Origin: JASHPR01 sp963833885
GTDB taxonomy: Bacteria; Actinomycetota; Actinomycetes; Streptosporangiales; Streptosporangiaceae
Direction: 5' to 3'
Assembly (NCBI GenBank): GCA_963833885.1
Contig: CAWHZU010000028.1
Location: 1-64,000 of the forward strand
DNA length: 64,000 bases
The first letter of the stretch is position 1. Each line of letters opens with the position of its first letter. The notes beneath the pieces are model-generated. The model was not told the origin of the DNA. It saw only the letters and a program-made list of their open reading frames with translations, and did not search any database. Made by a program: the position numbers and the translations under genes. Positions 8,475-17,167 of this stretch are shown one piece after another.

Positions 8475-8918
8475 ATGCCACGAATCTCGATCGGCAGGCT
8501 CGAAACTCCGGACCGCGCGACGTGGGAGCAGCTGTTCGCCGGCTACCACGCGTTCTACGGGCGACCGTACTGGCCGCAGGAGAAGTACGACGAGGCGTGG
8601 CGCCGCTTCGAGCAGGACGACGAGATCCACGCCCGGGGCGCCAGCATCGACGGGCGCCTCGTCGGGATCGTGCACTTCCTCGTGCACGCGAGCACGACGT
8701 CCGCGGACGTCTGCTACCTCCAGGACCTGTTCACCGCGCCCGAGGCCCGCGGCAAGGGCGTCGCCCGCGCGCTGATCGCCGAGGTCGTGCGCTGGGCCCG
8801 GGAACAGGGCTGCGCGCGGGTCTACTGGCTCACGCAGTCGGGCAACGAGACCGCACGCCGCCTCTACGACCAGGTCGCAGACAACAGAGGATTCATTCAG
8901 TACACGATCCAGCTGTAG
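8475..8918 (+). CDS. GNAT family N-acetyltransferase
   Basis: 147 residues with a typical GNAT fold: acceptor-side helices at the start (WEQLFAGYHAFYG), strand YLQDLFTAPEARGKGVARALIAEV carrying the acetyl-CoA pyrophosphate loop (Q/RxxGxG/A type, here ARGKGVA), and the final VYWLTQSGNETARRLYDQ. ATG 8475 has GAGGG upstream. Substrate unknown. It follows the ParA pair by eight bases and may be cotranscribed. Confidence 0.88.
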   Translation: MPRISIGRLETPDRATWEQLFAGYHAFYGRPYWPQEKYDEAWRRFEQDDEIHARGASIDGRLVGIVHFLVHASTTSADVCYLQDLFTAPEARGKGVARALIAEVVRWAREQGCARVYWLTQSGNETARRLYDQVADNRGFIQYTIQL

Positions 8919-8962
8919 CCCTGGCCCGGTTCAGGCCCCCCACCACAGACCCTGGCCCAGGC

Positions 8963-9382
8963 TCAGACCCCCACCGTGAGCTCGCTGGTGCAGTACTTGC
9001 ACTTGGTCGCGTTGGCCGGCACGTCGTCTGACTTGCACTCTGGGCAGGTCTTCGTCGGCACCGGCTCGCCGAACACCGTGGTGCCCTTGCGCCCCATGTA
9101 GGCCCGGTACGGAACCACGATCAGGAAATAGATCACGGCCATGAAAATGATGAAGTAGAGGACCGCCGAGATGAACGCGCCGAGATCGATCCGCTGACCA
9201 TTGATGGTCCAGCCGAGCCCCTTCCCCGCCGCTCCGCCGCCACCGGCCGCGTTGACGAGTGGCGTGATGATGTTGCTGGTGAAGGCCAGGATCAGGGTGC
9301 TGAACGCGAGAGCGATGACCAGCCCGACGGCGATCACGATCAATTCGCCCTGCATCAGGAAATTACGGAACCCTCTGAGCAT
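8963..9382 (-). CDS. mscL: Large-conductance mechanosensitive channel MscL with C-terminal zinc ribbon
   Basis: MscL forms a homopentameric tension-gated pore that releases solutes on osmotic downshift. The N-terminal helix and TM1 are clear (LRGFRNFLMQGELIVIAVG then VIALAFSTLILAFTSNIITPLV), followed by a periplasmic loop and TM2 (AVLYFIIFMAVIYFLIVVPY). The C-terminal cytoplasmic part carries CPEC and CKYC pairs, a zinc-ribbon not found in classical MscL. ATG 9382 is preferred to the upstream in-frame start because MLRGF is the family start and GGGGGGAG lies about eight bases upstream. Convergent with the GNAT gene. Confidence 0.92.
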   Translation of the reverse strand: MLRGFRNFLMQGELIVIAVGLVIALAFSTLILAFTSNIITPLVNAAGGGGAAGKGLGWTINGQRIDLGAFISAVLYFIIFMAVIYFLIVVPYRAYMGRKGTTVFGEPVPTKTCPECKSDDVPANATKCKYCTSELTVGV

Positions 9383-9525
9383 GCCCCACTCCCCCCGCAG
9401 TGGTTTCCCCGTATGACGGAACAATACTGGGGGCACCCCTGCGGAACGCAAAAGGCCTGCGCTGGCCCGGCTCGGCGCGGGCCGACGCGCAAGTGCGCCA
9501 CCCGCAACGTGTGCTGCGACACAAT

Positions 9526-10095
9526 ATGGCGATGGCAGACCTCACCGCGGACCTGTTCCTGAGCCTCGACGGCTTCGCCGCCGGCGTGGACGTCGGCCCG
9601 TTCTTCGGCTACGGCGGCCCGGAACTCGACAGCTGGGTGCACGACGCCCAGACCCGGCCGCAGCTCGTGGTCATGGGCCGCGTCACCTACGAGGTGATGG
9701 CCCAGATCTCGTCGTCGGCCACTGACGAGGGCAGCACACGGATGAACGAGGCGCCGAAGGCGGTTTTCTCGAACACCCTCAGCGAGCCTCTGGCTTGGCA
9801 GAACACCTGCTTGATCCGCGGCGACCTCTTTGAGGGCATGCGGGCCCTGAAACACGACTCCCCCCACCCGCTCCGCTCGATCGGCAGCCTCACCCTGGTG
9901 CGCAGCCTGCTCGATCTCGGGCTGGTCGACCGGCTCCGGATCGCGCTCTTCCCGCTGCTGCTCGGTGACGCCGGCCTCGAGCCCGCCTTCGCCGGCTACC
10001 ACCGGGCCGGCCTCGAGCTGACCGGCACCCGCGTCCTCGACTCGAGGATCATCATGCTCGACTACCGGCCTGCAGGCACCGCCGACGCGTCCTAG
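9526..10095 (+). CDS. RibD C-terminal/dihydrofolate-reductase-like protein
   Basis: 189 residues of the DHFR/RibD-C superfamily common in actinomycetes: ADLFLSLDGFAAG at the start, LVVMGRVTYEVMA (NADPH-binding helix), KAVFSNTLSEPLAW and GSLTLVRSLLDLGLVDRLRIALFPLLLGDAG at the end. The in vivo substrate of such small reductases is generally unknown. ATG 9526 and ATG 9532 are both possible; no clear ribosome site is seen. It is divergent from mscL. Confidence 0.88.
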   Translation: MAMADLTADLFLSLDGFAAGVDVGPFFGYGGPELDSWVHDAQTRPQLVVMGRVTYEVMAQISSSATDEGSTRMNEAPKAVFSNTLSEPLAWQNTCLIRGDLFEGMRALKHDSPHPLRSIGSLTLVRSLLDLGLVDRLRIALFPLLLGDAGLEPAFAGYHRAGLELTGTRVLDSRIIMLDYRPAGTADAS

Positions 10096-10392
10096 CGCCG
10101 CCGCGCCAGCTAACAGCCGCCAGTGAAAGGTCAAGCGTCTGCGGTTCATCGGCCGGGCGGTGGACTCTTGGCCATGCTAGAGAGGAAGCCCAGTCAGCAC
10201 GGCCTGGTCTCATACCTTGACACTTGATCGTCTACGGCGGCAGGCCCGAGCAACCACATGGAACTGGTTCCCGTCTGAAGATCCTGCCGTACGGCCTCGG
10301 TATCACCGAACTGGCCCGGCTGGCTTCTGATGGCGCTCGCCCGGCCGGGCCGTTCCCCTTCCCGTCACGACGGACCGGAGTGTGGATCATGA

Positions 10393-12795
10393 TTGCTAGA
10401 GGCTCGCGAGAGAGGGGCAATTCAGATTCCCATAGGACAGCAAGGTGACCTGGGCCGGTGGGCGGCCCTGGCGAGTCAGGCTGGCGACCTGCATGCGGTG
10501 ATGGCTGCCAGGAGCGAGGCCGAGCTTGCGCAGACGCGTTCGATCCTGCGCCAGCGCCTCGCTGGCGGGAGCGCTCTCTCGTCGGTCATGGCGGAAGCGC
10601 TTGCCGCAGTACGGGAGGCAGTTCGGCGGGCGTCGGGTTACCGGTGCCCAGAGCAGCTTCTCGCGGTCGGCGCTGCACTGCATCACGGGTTCGCCGTGGA
10701 AGTTCCCGATGACGGGCGCAACGCGCTCGTGGGAATGTTTCCTGTTTTTCTTGCGGCCATTCAGTCTGAGCAGGCTCACTTCGTCACGGCCGACGCCGTG
10801 ATAGCCAGGATTAGCTACGACAAGGCTAAAGACATATTTGGCTTGCTCGGAATGCGAGCCGGGCTGGTGCCCGAAATAACCGCCCCCGTTGAGGACCATC
10901 AGCGAGTCTTCGGCTGTGATGTTGCGTACGGCAGCTACCTGCAGATGGCCTGCGAATACCTGGCTGATCATCTGGCGCACAGCCCCGCCGAGCTCACCGG
11001 ATGCAAGCAGCAGCTCGCGGTCGTCGACCAGGTCGACGCCATCCTCATCGATCACGCAGCCGATCCGCTGATCATCAATGCCGCGAGGCCGCCCGATCCT
11101 GAGCGGTTTCAGAGGATAGCGGTGGCAGCGTTGAAGCTGAGGCCTGGGGCGCATTACGAGATCGCAGACGCAACCGGGCGCATTTCATGGACCGCCGAGG
11201 GTTTCCGGCAGGCAAAGCAGATCCTGCGGGCCGACCTGCAGAGCCTTGGCGCGGCGGTGACCAGGAGGCGCATCGAGGACGCGCTGCGCGCGACGGACTG
11301 GTACCGGCGTGGCGCCGACTACCGGCTGGACGGCGGCGCACTGGCTGTCATCGATGCGCCGGGCAGCAGGCTGGCTGGTAATGCCAGGCTGAGCAGTGGT
11401 GTCATTCAGGCCATCGAGGCGAAAGAGGGCTTGCCCGCATCCGGCGAGGTGGCGGTGCTAGCCAGGACAACGGTACGCGATCTTTTCCGGAGGTATGAGC
11501 GGCTGTGCGGCATCTCAGGCCAGGCCGCCCATGCCAGCGCAGAACTGGAGCGCCTCTACCCAATGAACACGGCGGCCGTCACGGCGGAGCCGTCGGCCCG
11601 GATAGATCATGCCGATGTTCTCTTCGAGAAGGCGGAGTCTAGATTCGAAGCGCTGGCCGATGATGCCCTGCAGCGGCACCGGGCCGGCCAGCCGGTGCTC
11701 ATCGGGGTTGCCTCCGCCGGCGATGCACCGCTGGTCACCCGGATGCTGGCGCAGCGCGGCGTGGACGGCTCGGCGATGGCGACTGGTGATCAAGCCGCTG
11801 CCGAGGTCTTCGCCCAGGCCGGGCGCGCCGGCGCGATCACGGTCCTGACGCCGGCACAGCCGCACGGATATGACGTCGTCGTCAACGGCGAGCGGACCGC
11901 GCCCGAAGGTGAGGCGAAGCCGTCCGCGGGGCTTGCCGTGCTGGTGGCCGGCCGGAGCCGGTCCTGGCGGGCCGATCAATGGGTGAGGGGCCTGGCTGGG
12001 CGCTGCGGCTATCCTGGCGAGTCCCGTTTCTACCTGTCGGCGCAGGACCCGCTGCTAAGAGGATTGCAGAGCCGTGCGCGGGAGGCGATTCCGCTGCGGA
12101 TACGCCAGCGAGGCGACCGCGTGCCCGCTGGCAAGATGATCACGCGGCTCGTAGACCGCGTGCAGCGAGACGCTGCGGCGGCTGACTTCCAGCGGCTGCT
12201 CGCGGGACTGGCTTTCGAGGACGTGGAGAATGACCAGCGGAATGCGGTCTACTCCATGCGCGACGACGTCTTGCTCGGCAGGGACCTGTCAGCCTACGTG
12301 GAGGGCTTGATCGACCAAGTCGCAGCCATCTACGTACGGCGATATCCAGATACAGAGCGCCTTCTCAGCGAACTGGCGGATCTTTATCCGACCCGGCTTA
12401 CCCTTGCTGACCTGACGGTATCTGGCGATAGCGCAGCGGGAAGCCTGCCAGTCACCGACCGGAAAGCTCTGGTCAAGGCCGATGCCCGCCGTGCGTACCG
12501 GCGGCACGAGGAATTTATCGGTGCAGCTACCTTGCGGAACCTGGAACGCGAGTTCACCCTCAGGGTTCTGGATCGTAACTGGGCGCAGCATCTGCTCGAG
12601 ATGGAATCGATGCGAACAGTTTGCAACTCGGACCCCAAACCAGATGCCCGCCTCGAGGAATACCAGGGCGAATCCGCACGCCAGTTCCGAGCAATGCTCG
12701 ACCGTGTAAAGGTACATGTAGCTGGATACCTCTTCCACGCCAAGTGGTCACCAGCAGTCGGCACGGCAGGAGGGGTAGGTGAGGACGCGGGGTGA
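10393..12795 (+). CDS. SecA-like protein with inactivated ATPase sites
   Basis: 800 residues that follow the SecA plan throughout: VREAVRRASGYRCPEQLLAV near residue 72, a DVAYGSYLQMACEYL segment (SecA DITYGTNNEFGFDYLRD) near 176, VIQAIEAKEGL near 337, AGQPVLIGV near 431, and a C-terminal LEREFTLRVLDRNWAQHLLE with EYQGESARQFRAMLD. The catalytic parts are gone: Walker A TGEGKT is DDGRN at 106-110, Walker B DEVD is DQVD at 212-215, the GRGTDI motif is replaced by QPHGYDV near 489, and GRxGRQGD reads GLAGRCGY. It cannot be a normal translocation motor; a scaffold or regulator of the Sec system is possible. Start TTG 10393 is tentative; 10096-10392 upstream holds nothing recognisable. Confidence 0.75.
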   Translation: MLEARERGAIQIPIGQQGDLGRWAALASQAGDLHAVMAARSEAELAQTRSILRQRLAGGSALSSVMAEALAAVREAVRRASGYRCPEQLLAVGAALHHGFAVEVPDDGRNALVGMFPVFLAAIQSEQAHFVTADAVIARISYDKAKDIFGLLGMRAGLVPEITAPVEDHQRVFGCDVAYGSYLQMACEYLADHLAHSPAELTGCKQQLAVVDQVDAILIDHAADPLIINAARPPDPERFQRIAVAALKLRPGAHYEIADATGRISWTAEGFRQAKQILRADLQSLGAAVTRRRIEDALRATDWYRRGADYRLDGGALAVIDAPGSRLAGNARLSSGVIQAIEAKEGLPASGEVAVLARTTVRDLFRRYERLCGISGQAAHASAELERLYPMNTAAVTAEPSARIDHADVLFEKAESRFEALADDALQRHRAGQPVLIGVASAGDAPLVTRMLAQRGVDGSAMATGDQAAAEVFAQAGRAGAITVLTPAQPHGYDVVVNGERTAPEGEAKPSAGLAVLVAGRSRSWRADQWVRGLAGRCGYPGESRFYLSAQDPLLRGLQSRAREAIPLRIRQRGDRVPAGKMITRLVDRVQRDAAAADFQRLLAGLAFEDVENDQRNAVYSMRDDVLLGRDLSAYVEGLIDQVAAIYVRRYPDTERLLSELADLYPTRLTLADLTVSGDSAAGSLPVTDRKALVKADARRAYRRHEEFIGAATLRNLEREFTLRVLDRNWAQHLLEMESMRTVCNSDPKPDARLEEYQGESARQFRAMLDRVKVHVAGYLFHAKWSPAVGTAGGVGEDAG

Positions 12796-12905
12796 TCAAG
12801 CAGGCTGGCGGGTTCGTGGCGAGTGCCGACACTGCCAGCAGCACCCTTACCAGCACCGGCTGCCGCCCACCAGCCGCTCGGACGCCGAGCGCAGGTCGAC
12901 GGTGG

Positions 12906-13970
12906 CTAACCGCGGGCGAGCGGCAGCGGGGCGTGGTCCAGGCGGGGCAGGACGTGGCGGGCGAACAGGTCGCCTTCGGCGGCGTGCGGATAGCCGGACA
13001 GGATGAACGCGTCCATGCCCAGGGCCGCGTACGCCTGCAGTTTGGCCAGCACCTGGTCCGGGTCGCCGACGATCGCGGCGCCGGCCCCGGAGCGCGCCCG
13101 GCCGATCCCGGTCCACAGGTTCGGCTCGGCGTATCCCTCGTCGTCGGCCGTGTCGCGCAACTCGTTCTGCCGCAGGGTCCCGGTGGAGGTGGTGTCCAGC
13201 GAGCGGCGGCGGATGAGCTCCCCGGTCTCGGGGTCCAACCGCGAGATCAGCCGCCGGGCCGCGGCCCGCGCTTCGTCCTCGGTAGCCCGGACGATCACGT
13301 GCGAACGGTAGCCGAACCTCAGCTCACGTCCGTACCGGGCCGCCCGCGCCCGCATGTCGGCGATCACCGCCGCGACGCCTTCCAAGGTGTCCGGCCACAT
13401 CAGGTACACGTCGGCGGCCTGCGCGGCGACCTCGCGCGCCGCGTCGGACAGCCCGCCGAAGTAGAACGGCGGGGAGCCTCCGGCCGGGTGCAGTCGCGGC
13501 GGGTCCAGGTCGAGGTCCACGAACTCGCCGTGGTGCGAGACGTGCTTGCCGTCCAGCAGGTCGCGCAGCACGCGCATGATCTCGAGCGTGCGGCGGTACC
13601 GCGGCGCCGACTCCAGTGCCTGGCCGGGCAGGTCCGAGGAGATGATGTTGATGGTGAGCCGGCCGCCGAGCATCTGGTCGACGGTGGCGAGCTGGCGCGC
13701 GAGCTGCGGCGGCCACATCTCGCCCATCCGCACCGCGACCAGCAGCCGCATCCGCCGCAGCAGCGGCGCGATCCCGGCTGCGAATGCGATCGAGTCGATG
13801 CCCATCGTGTAGCCGGACGGCAGCAGGAGGTTGTCGTAGCCGGCTTCCTCGGCCGCGAGCGCGATGCCCCGGCAGTGCTCCCAGCTCGACAGCAGGGCGC
13901 GGTCCGGCACGCCGAGAAACTCGTAGTCGTCGTCGCAGAGCGCGGCGAACCAGGAGACCTCACAGCTCAT
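12906..13970 (-). CDS. LLM-class flavin-dependent oxidoreductase
   Basis: F420- or FMN-dependent luciferase-like monooxygenase of about 354 residues, closest in pattern to alkanesulfonate monooxygenases: WFAALCDDDYEFLG at the start, GYDNLLLPSGYTMGIDSIAFA, RLTINIISSDLPGQALE, the PPFYFGGLSDAAREVAAQAADVYLMWPDT motif of the LLM family and FILSGYPHAAEGDLFARHVLPRL at the end. The start is ATG 13970 (MSCEVSWF); the upstream in-frame extension overlaps the divergent gene. Substrate unknown. Confidence 0.88.
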   Translation of the reverse strand: MSCEVSWFAALCDDDYEFLGVPDRALLSSWEHCRGIALAAEEAGYDNLLLPSGYTMGIDSIAFAAGIAPLLRRMRLLVAVRMGEMWPPQLARQLATVDQMLGGRLTINIISSDLPGQALESAPRYRRTLEIMRVLRDLLDGKHVSHHGEFVDLDLDPPRLHPAGGSPPFYFGGLSDAAREVAAQAADVYLMWPDTLEGVAAVIADMRARAARYGRELRFGYRSHVIVRATEDEARAAARRLISRLDPETGELIRRRSLDTTSTGTLRQNELRDTADDEGYAEPNLWTGIGRARSGAGAAIVGDPDQVLAKLQAYAALGMDAFILSGYPHAAEGDLFARHVLPRLDHAPLPLARG

Positions 13971-14021
13971 GTGCCGAGTATCTCGTCCCCCGCCCGAGCG
14001 TGCTGCGGGCGCGCCGGCGGC

Positions 14022-14034
14022 TACGATGCGGCCC
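14022..14034 (+). promoter_or_regulatory. Putative -10 box for a leaderless start
   Basis: TACGAT at 14022-14027 matches the actinobacterial TANNNT -10 element and ends seven bases before ATG 14035, so transcription would begin at the start codon. Confidence 0.4.
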
Positions 14035-14364
14035 ATGAGCGATGGCCCCGTCTACGCGCTGAACCTCTTCGACATCGCCAGCCGTGACGAGTACCTCGCC
14101 TACTCGCGGCGGTCGGCGCGTGAAGTGGCCGCACACGGCGGGCGGGTCGTCGCGCTCGGCAGGTTCCGCGAGAACGTCACCGGTGATGTGGCTCCGCGCC
14201 AGGTCCTGATTCTGGTGGAGTGGGAATCCAGGGCGGCCTTCGACTCCTACCGCAGCGACCCGGCCCTGGCCGACCTGCACCCGCACCGCGAGCGCGGCTC
14301 GTCGTCGTACATCTGGCAGCTCTTCGACCGCCTCGACGACTTGCGACCGCTGCTGAAGGACTGA
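14035..14364 (+). CDS. DUF1330-like small protein
   Basis: 109 residues with the ferredoxin-like DUF1330 pattern: YALNLFDIASRDEYLAYSRRSAREVAAHGGRVVALGRF, then VLILVEWESRAAFDSYRSDPAL and a C-terminal helix LFDRLDDLRPLL. Function of the family is not established. ATG 14035 is chosen because a -10-like TACGAT sits exactly where a leaderless transcript would need it; ATG 14026 is the alternative. Divergent from the LLM oxidoreductase and convergent with the phosphotransferase. Confidence 0.75.
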   Translation: MSDGPVYALNLFDIASRDEYLAYSRRSAREVAAHGGRVVALGRFRENVTGDVAPRQVLILVEWESRAAFDSYRSDPALADLHPHRERGSSSYIWQLFDRLDDLRPLLKD

Positions 14365-14373
14365 CCGCGCCGG

Positions 14374-15705
14374 TCACGGCTCCCCGAAGTACCTGGGGTT
14401 GGCGACGGCGAGCCTCCTGGCAACGCCGGCCGCGAGGCCGGCGGGATCGCGGAGATCGGCGGGATCGGCGGGATCGGCGGGGTCGGCAAGGTCAGCGCGG
14501 TCACCGGGGTCGGCGCCCGACGGCACAGCGCCCAGCTCGATCTCACGCGCCACGACAGCGAGCGCATTGGCCGCGACCCTCGCGTGGAACGCGAGCTGCC
14601 CGGACGTCGCCGGCATCACCTGGTCGGTGAGGAACTCGCGGACGGCGTCGAGCAACTCGCTCGCCGTCGGCCGCCCGAACGGCGCCGGTTCCGGCCGGGG
14701 CTCCCCCGCAAGCAGCGGCCGCCCGGCAGCGGCCCGCGCGGCGGCGTCGGGCTCGAGCAGCAGCAGCAGGTCCCACTCCTGCTCGCACACGCGCCGCCCG
14801 ATCGCGGCCAGCTCGACGGAACGGTGCGCGCCGGACAGGTGCGCCTGCGCCTGCGACACGCACATCAGGCCCCAGCGCAGCGTGCCGAGGATCTCCCACC
14901 AGCGCAGCTCCTCCAGGCCGATGTCGGCGCCGCCCGCGGCCCGGTAGGCGGCCAGCAGCTCCTCGTGGGTGCCCAGGCCCGCGGCAGGCAGCCCGGACCC
15001 GAACCGCCAGGCCTTGACGCACAGCCAGCCGAGATCCTCGGCCGGGCTGCCGGTGTGGACGAGCTCCCAGTCGATCACCGCGCGCAGCCCATCCGGACCG
15101 ACGATCAGGTTGCCGAGCCGCAGGTCGCCGTGTACGAGCACCGGTCCACGAGGCGGCGGCAGTTCGGCCTCGAGTGCTTGCAGCGCCAGCTCGAAGGTGG
15201 GGCTGACCGGCCCGAACGTGCCGAGCAGCCCGCGCAGCTCGCCGAGCGGATCCGGCGCCGGCGCCGGAAAGTCACCGGTCACTTCCAGCGCATGCAGGCC
15301 GGCGGCGAATTGCCCGAGCTGGCCGACGAGCGCTCCCCGAGCCCGGCGGTAATAGTCATCGCGCAGGATGCGGCGGGCGATCGTCTCGCCGGCCACCCGC
15401 CGCATGACCAGCCCGGCCGATTCCCACAGCTCCGGGCCGTCGGTCCACAGGAGCACCTCGGGTGCGGCCAGCCCGGCGACGCCGGCTGCGGTGATGGCCA
15501 AGGCTTCCCGCCGCATTGCCCCCGGCTCGCTGGGCCGGCCCAGCGGGTCGCGCCTCAGCACGAGTTCCGTGGCTGATCCGTCGGAGCGGATGGCGTCGAA
15601 TGCCCAGGTCTCGCGAGACGCCCCGCCAGACAGCCGGGTCATCCCCTTGATGGCGACCGGGCCGAGACGGGCATTCAGCGCGTCGGCAAGCATGGCTTCA
15701 TCCAT
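14374..15705 (-). CDS. ACAD10/11-type phosphotransferase fused to DUF6285
   Basis: 443 residues. The N-terminal two thirds is an aminoglycoside-phosphotransferase-like kinase: GGASRETWAF, the catalytic loop VLVHGDLRLGNLIVG, and AVIDWELVHTGSPAEDLGWLC with the metal-binding DxE/D. The C-terminus (about residues 340-395: RPTASELLDAVREFLTDQVM, LAFHARVAANALAVVAREI) matches DUF6285, then an Asp-Pro-Ala repeat tail. Such kinases work beside acyl-CoA dehydrogenases that act on 4-hydroxy acids, and the gene indeed overlaps the acyl-CoA dehydrogenase stop by one base (TGATG). Ribosome site GGAGGAG is upstream. Confidence 0.88.
   Translation of the reverse strand: MDEAMLADALNARLGPVAIKGMTRLSGGASRETWAFDAIRSDGSATELVLRRDPLGRPSEPGAMRREALAITAAGVAGLAAPEVLLWTDGPELWESAGLVMRRVAGETIARRILRDDYYRRARGALVGQLGQFAAGLHALEVTGDFPAPAPDPLGELRGLLGTFGPVSPTFELALQALEAELPPPRGPVLVHGDLRLGNLIVGPDGLRAVIDWELVHTGSPAEDLGWLCVKAWRFGSGLPAAGLGTHEELLAAYRAAGGADIGLEELRWWEILGTLRWGLMCVSQAQAHLSGAHRSVELAAIGRRVCEQEWDLLLLLEPDAAARAAAGRPLLAGEPRPEPAPFGRPTASELLDAVREFLTDQVMPATSGQLAFHARVAANALAVVAREIELGAVPSGADPGDRADLADPADPADPADLRDPAGLAAGVARRLAVANPRYFGEP
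14440..14518 (-). repeat. Short tandem repeat coding for Asp-Pro-Ala tail
   Basis: Nine-base units close to GATCGGCGG are repeated about six times with variants and encode the ADPADPADPADLRDPAG stretch at the C-terminus of the phosphotransferase. Confidence 0.7.
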
Positions 15706-16976
15706 CACCGCTCCTCCACACCCTTGGGCGCGCGCTGGTGCATGTAGCCGAACATGTACCCGGCGACGCGGCGCATCTGGATCTCTTCGGTTCCCTCGGT
15801 GATGCGGTACCTGCGATGGTGCCGGTAGATGTGCTCGAACGGCTTGTGCCGCGAGTAGCCGAGGCCGCCGTGCACCTGCATCGCCCGGTCGGCGGCGTCA
15901 CAGCACAGCCGGTTGGCCCAGTAGTTGCACATCGACACCTTGTCGGAGGCGGAGAACGCGCCGTAGGTGTCCATCTGCCACGCGGTCTTGTGGATCAGCG
16001 CGCGCAGCATCTCGCACTGGGTCTGCAGCTCGACGAGCGGGAACTGGATCGCCTGGTTGGCCGCGAGCGGCTTGCCGAAGGGCTTGCGCTGCCGCGCGTA
16101 GGCCACCGACTCGTTGACGCAGTACTGGGCGGCACCGAGGCTGGAGGCGGCCTGCCGGATCCGGTTCTCGTTGAAGAAGTGCTGCACCACCTGCAGGCCG
16201 CGGCCCTCGCCGCCGAAGATCGCGCTGTCCGGCACCCGGACGTCACGCAGGCTGATCCGGGCGTGGTCGGTCGGCATGTTGAACGTCCATAGGTATTCCT
16301 CGATGGTGAAGCCGACCGCGGTCACCGGCGTCAGGAACGCGGTGATCCCGTCGGCGTCGCCAGGCCGCCCGCTGGTGCGCGCGAAGATCAGGTCATGCGA
16401 GGCGGCGTGCACGCCGGTGTTCCAGGTCTTCTCTCCGTTGATCACCCAGTCCGAGCCGTCCCGCACGGCCGCGGTCTCCATGAACGTCGCATCCGAGCCG
16501 TGCGCGGGCTCGGTGATGCCGAACCCGAACCCCCTCCGCCCGGCGGCGAGCTCCTCGGCCCATTCGGCGCGCTGCTCCGGGGATCCGTAGTGGATCATCA
16601 GCAGCAGTCCCACGTTGTTGCCGACGATCATGTGCTCGTTCTGCAGGTCGCAGTGCAGCCCGAGGCCCTTGCTCGCCAGGTGCTCCCGGATGACGGCCAT
16701 GCCCAGGTTTGTGCCGTCCCGGCCGCCGTATGAGGCCGGGAACGCGTACCGGTAGTGCCCGGCAGCGTCCGCCCTCCGGCGCGCCTCGGCGAGCAGTTCC
16801 TCCCACTGCCGGTTCGGCAGGCCGCCGCGGTCCCAGTCGGTGCGGGCATCCTCGCGCCGGTAGTCGAAGAACCGGATGTTGTCGTCCTGCTGCTCCAGCG
16901 GGCGGATCTCCCGCTCGATGAATTCGTCAAGCTCACCGAGGTAGCCTGCCAGGTCGGCCGGGATCTCGAAGTCCAA
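15705..16976 (-). CDS. Acyl-CoA dehydrogenase
   Basis: Flavoprotein of about 423 residues in the ACAD superfamily. Visible are FPASYGGRDGTNLGMAVIREH, the FAD/substrate segment GFGFGITEPAHGSDATFMETAAVRDGSDWVINGEKTW, RQRKPFGKPLAANQAIQFPL, and the C-terminal AMQVHGGLGYSRHKPFEHIYRHHRRYRITEGTEEIQMRRVAGYM. TTG 16976 is chosen as the start: GGGGAGG lies seven bases upstream and the protein then begins just before the first conserved helix; longer in-frame starts to 17141 give a non-conserved extension. Overlaps the phosphotransferase start, suggesting one transcript for acyl-CoA oxidation, probably of hydroxylated acyl chains. Confidence 0.9.
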   Translation of the reverse strand: MDFEIPADLAGYLGELDEFIEREIRPLEQQDDNIRFFDYRREDARTDWDRGGLPNRQWEELLAEARRRADAAGHYRYAFPASYGGRDGTNLGMAVIREHLASKGLGLHCDLQNEHMIVGNNVGLLLMIHYGSPEQRAEWAEELAAGRRGFGFGITEPAHGSDATFMETAAVRDGSDWVINGEKTWNTGVHAASHDLIFARTSGRPGDADGITAFLTPVTAVGFTIEEYLWTFNMPTDHARISLRDVRVPDSAIFGGEGRGLQVVQHFFNENRIRQAASSLGAAQYCVNESVAYARQRKPFGKPLAANQAIQFPLVELQTQCEMLRALIHKTAWQMDTYGAFSASDKVSMCNYWANRLCCDAADRAMQVHGGLGYSRHKPFEHIYRHHRRYRITEGTEEIQMRRVAGYMFGYMHQRAPKGVEER

Positions 16977-17167
16977 CGATCCTCCCCTCGGCCGCCCGTG
17001 GCCGTCCAGACCGAGGTTAGCGGCCGGAACCCGAATCCGCCGGGGCCGATTCGTCGGCGTATACCCGATTCGCCCCGGAACCTCGCTGGTGGCTGACTCC
17101 GCCATACCGGGTAGGGCTTCGCAGAGCGTGCGCTTCCGCATCGCATCCAGACGGGGGAGGATTCGCG

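Noticed and set aside
8919..8962. C/G-rich repeats between GNAT and mscL as a terminator.
   Set aside because: CCTGGCCCAGG is palindromic but short, and no T-run follows on either strand.
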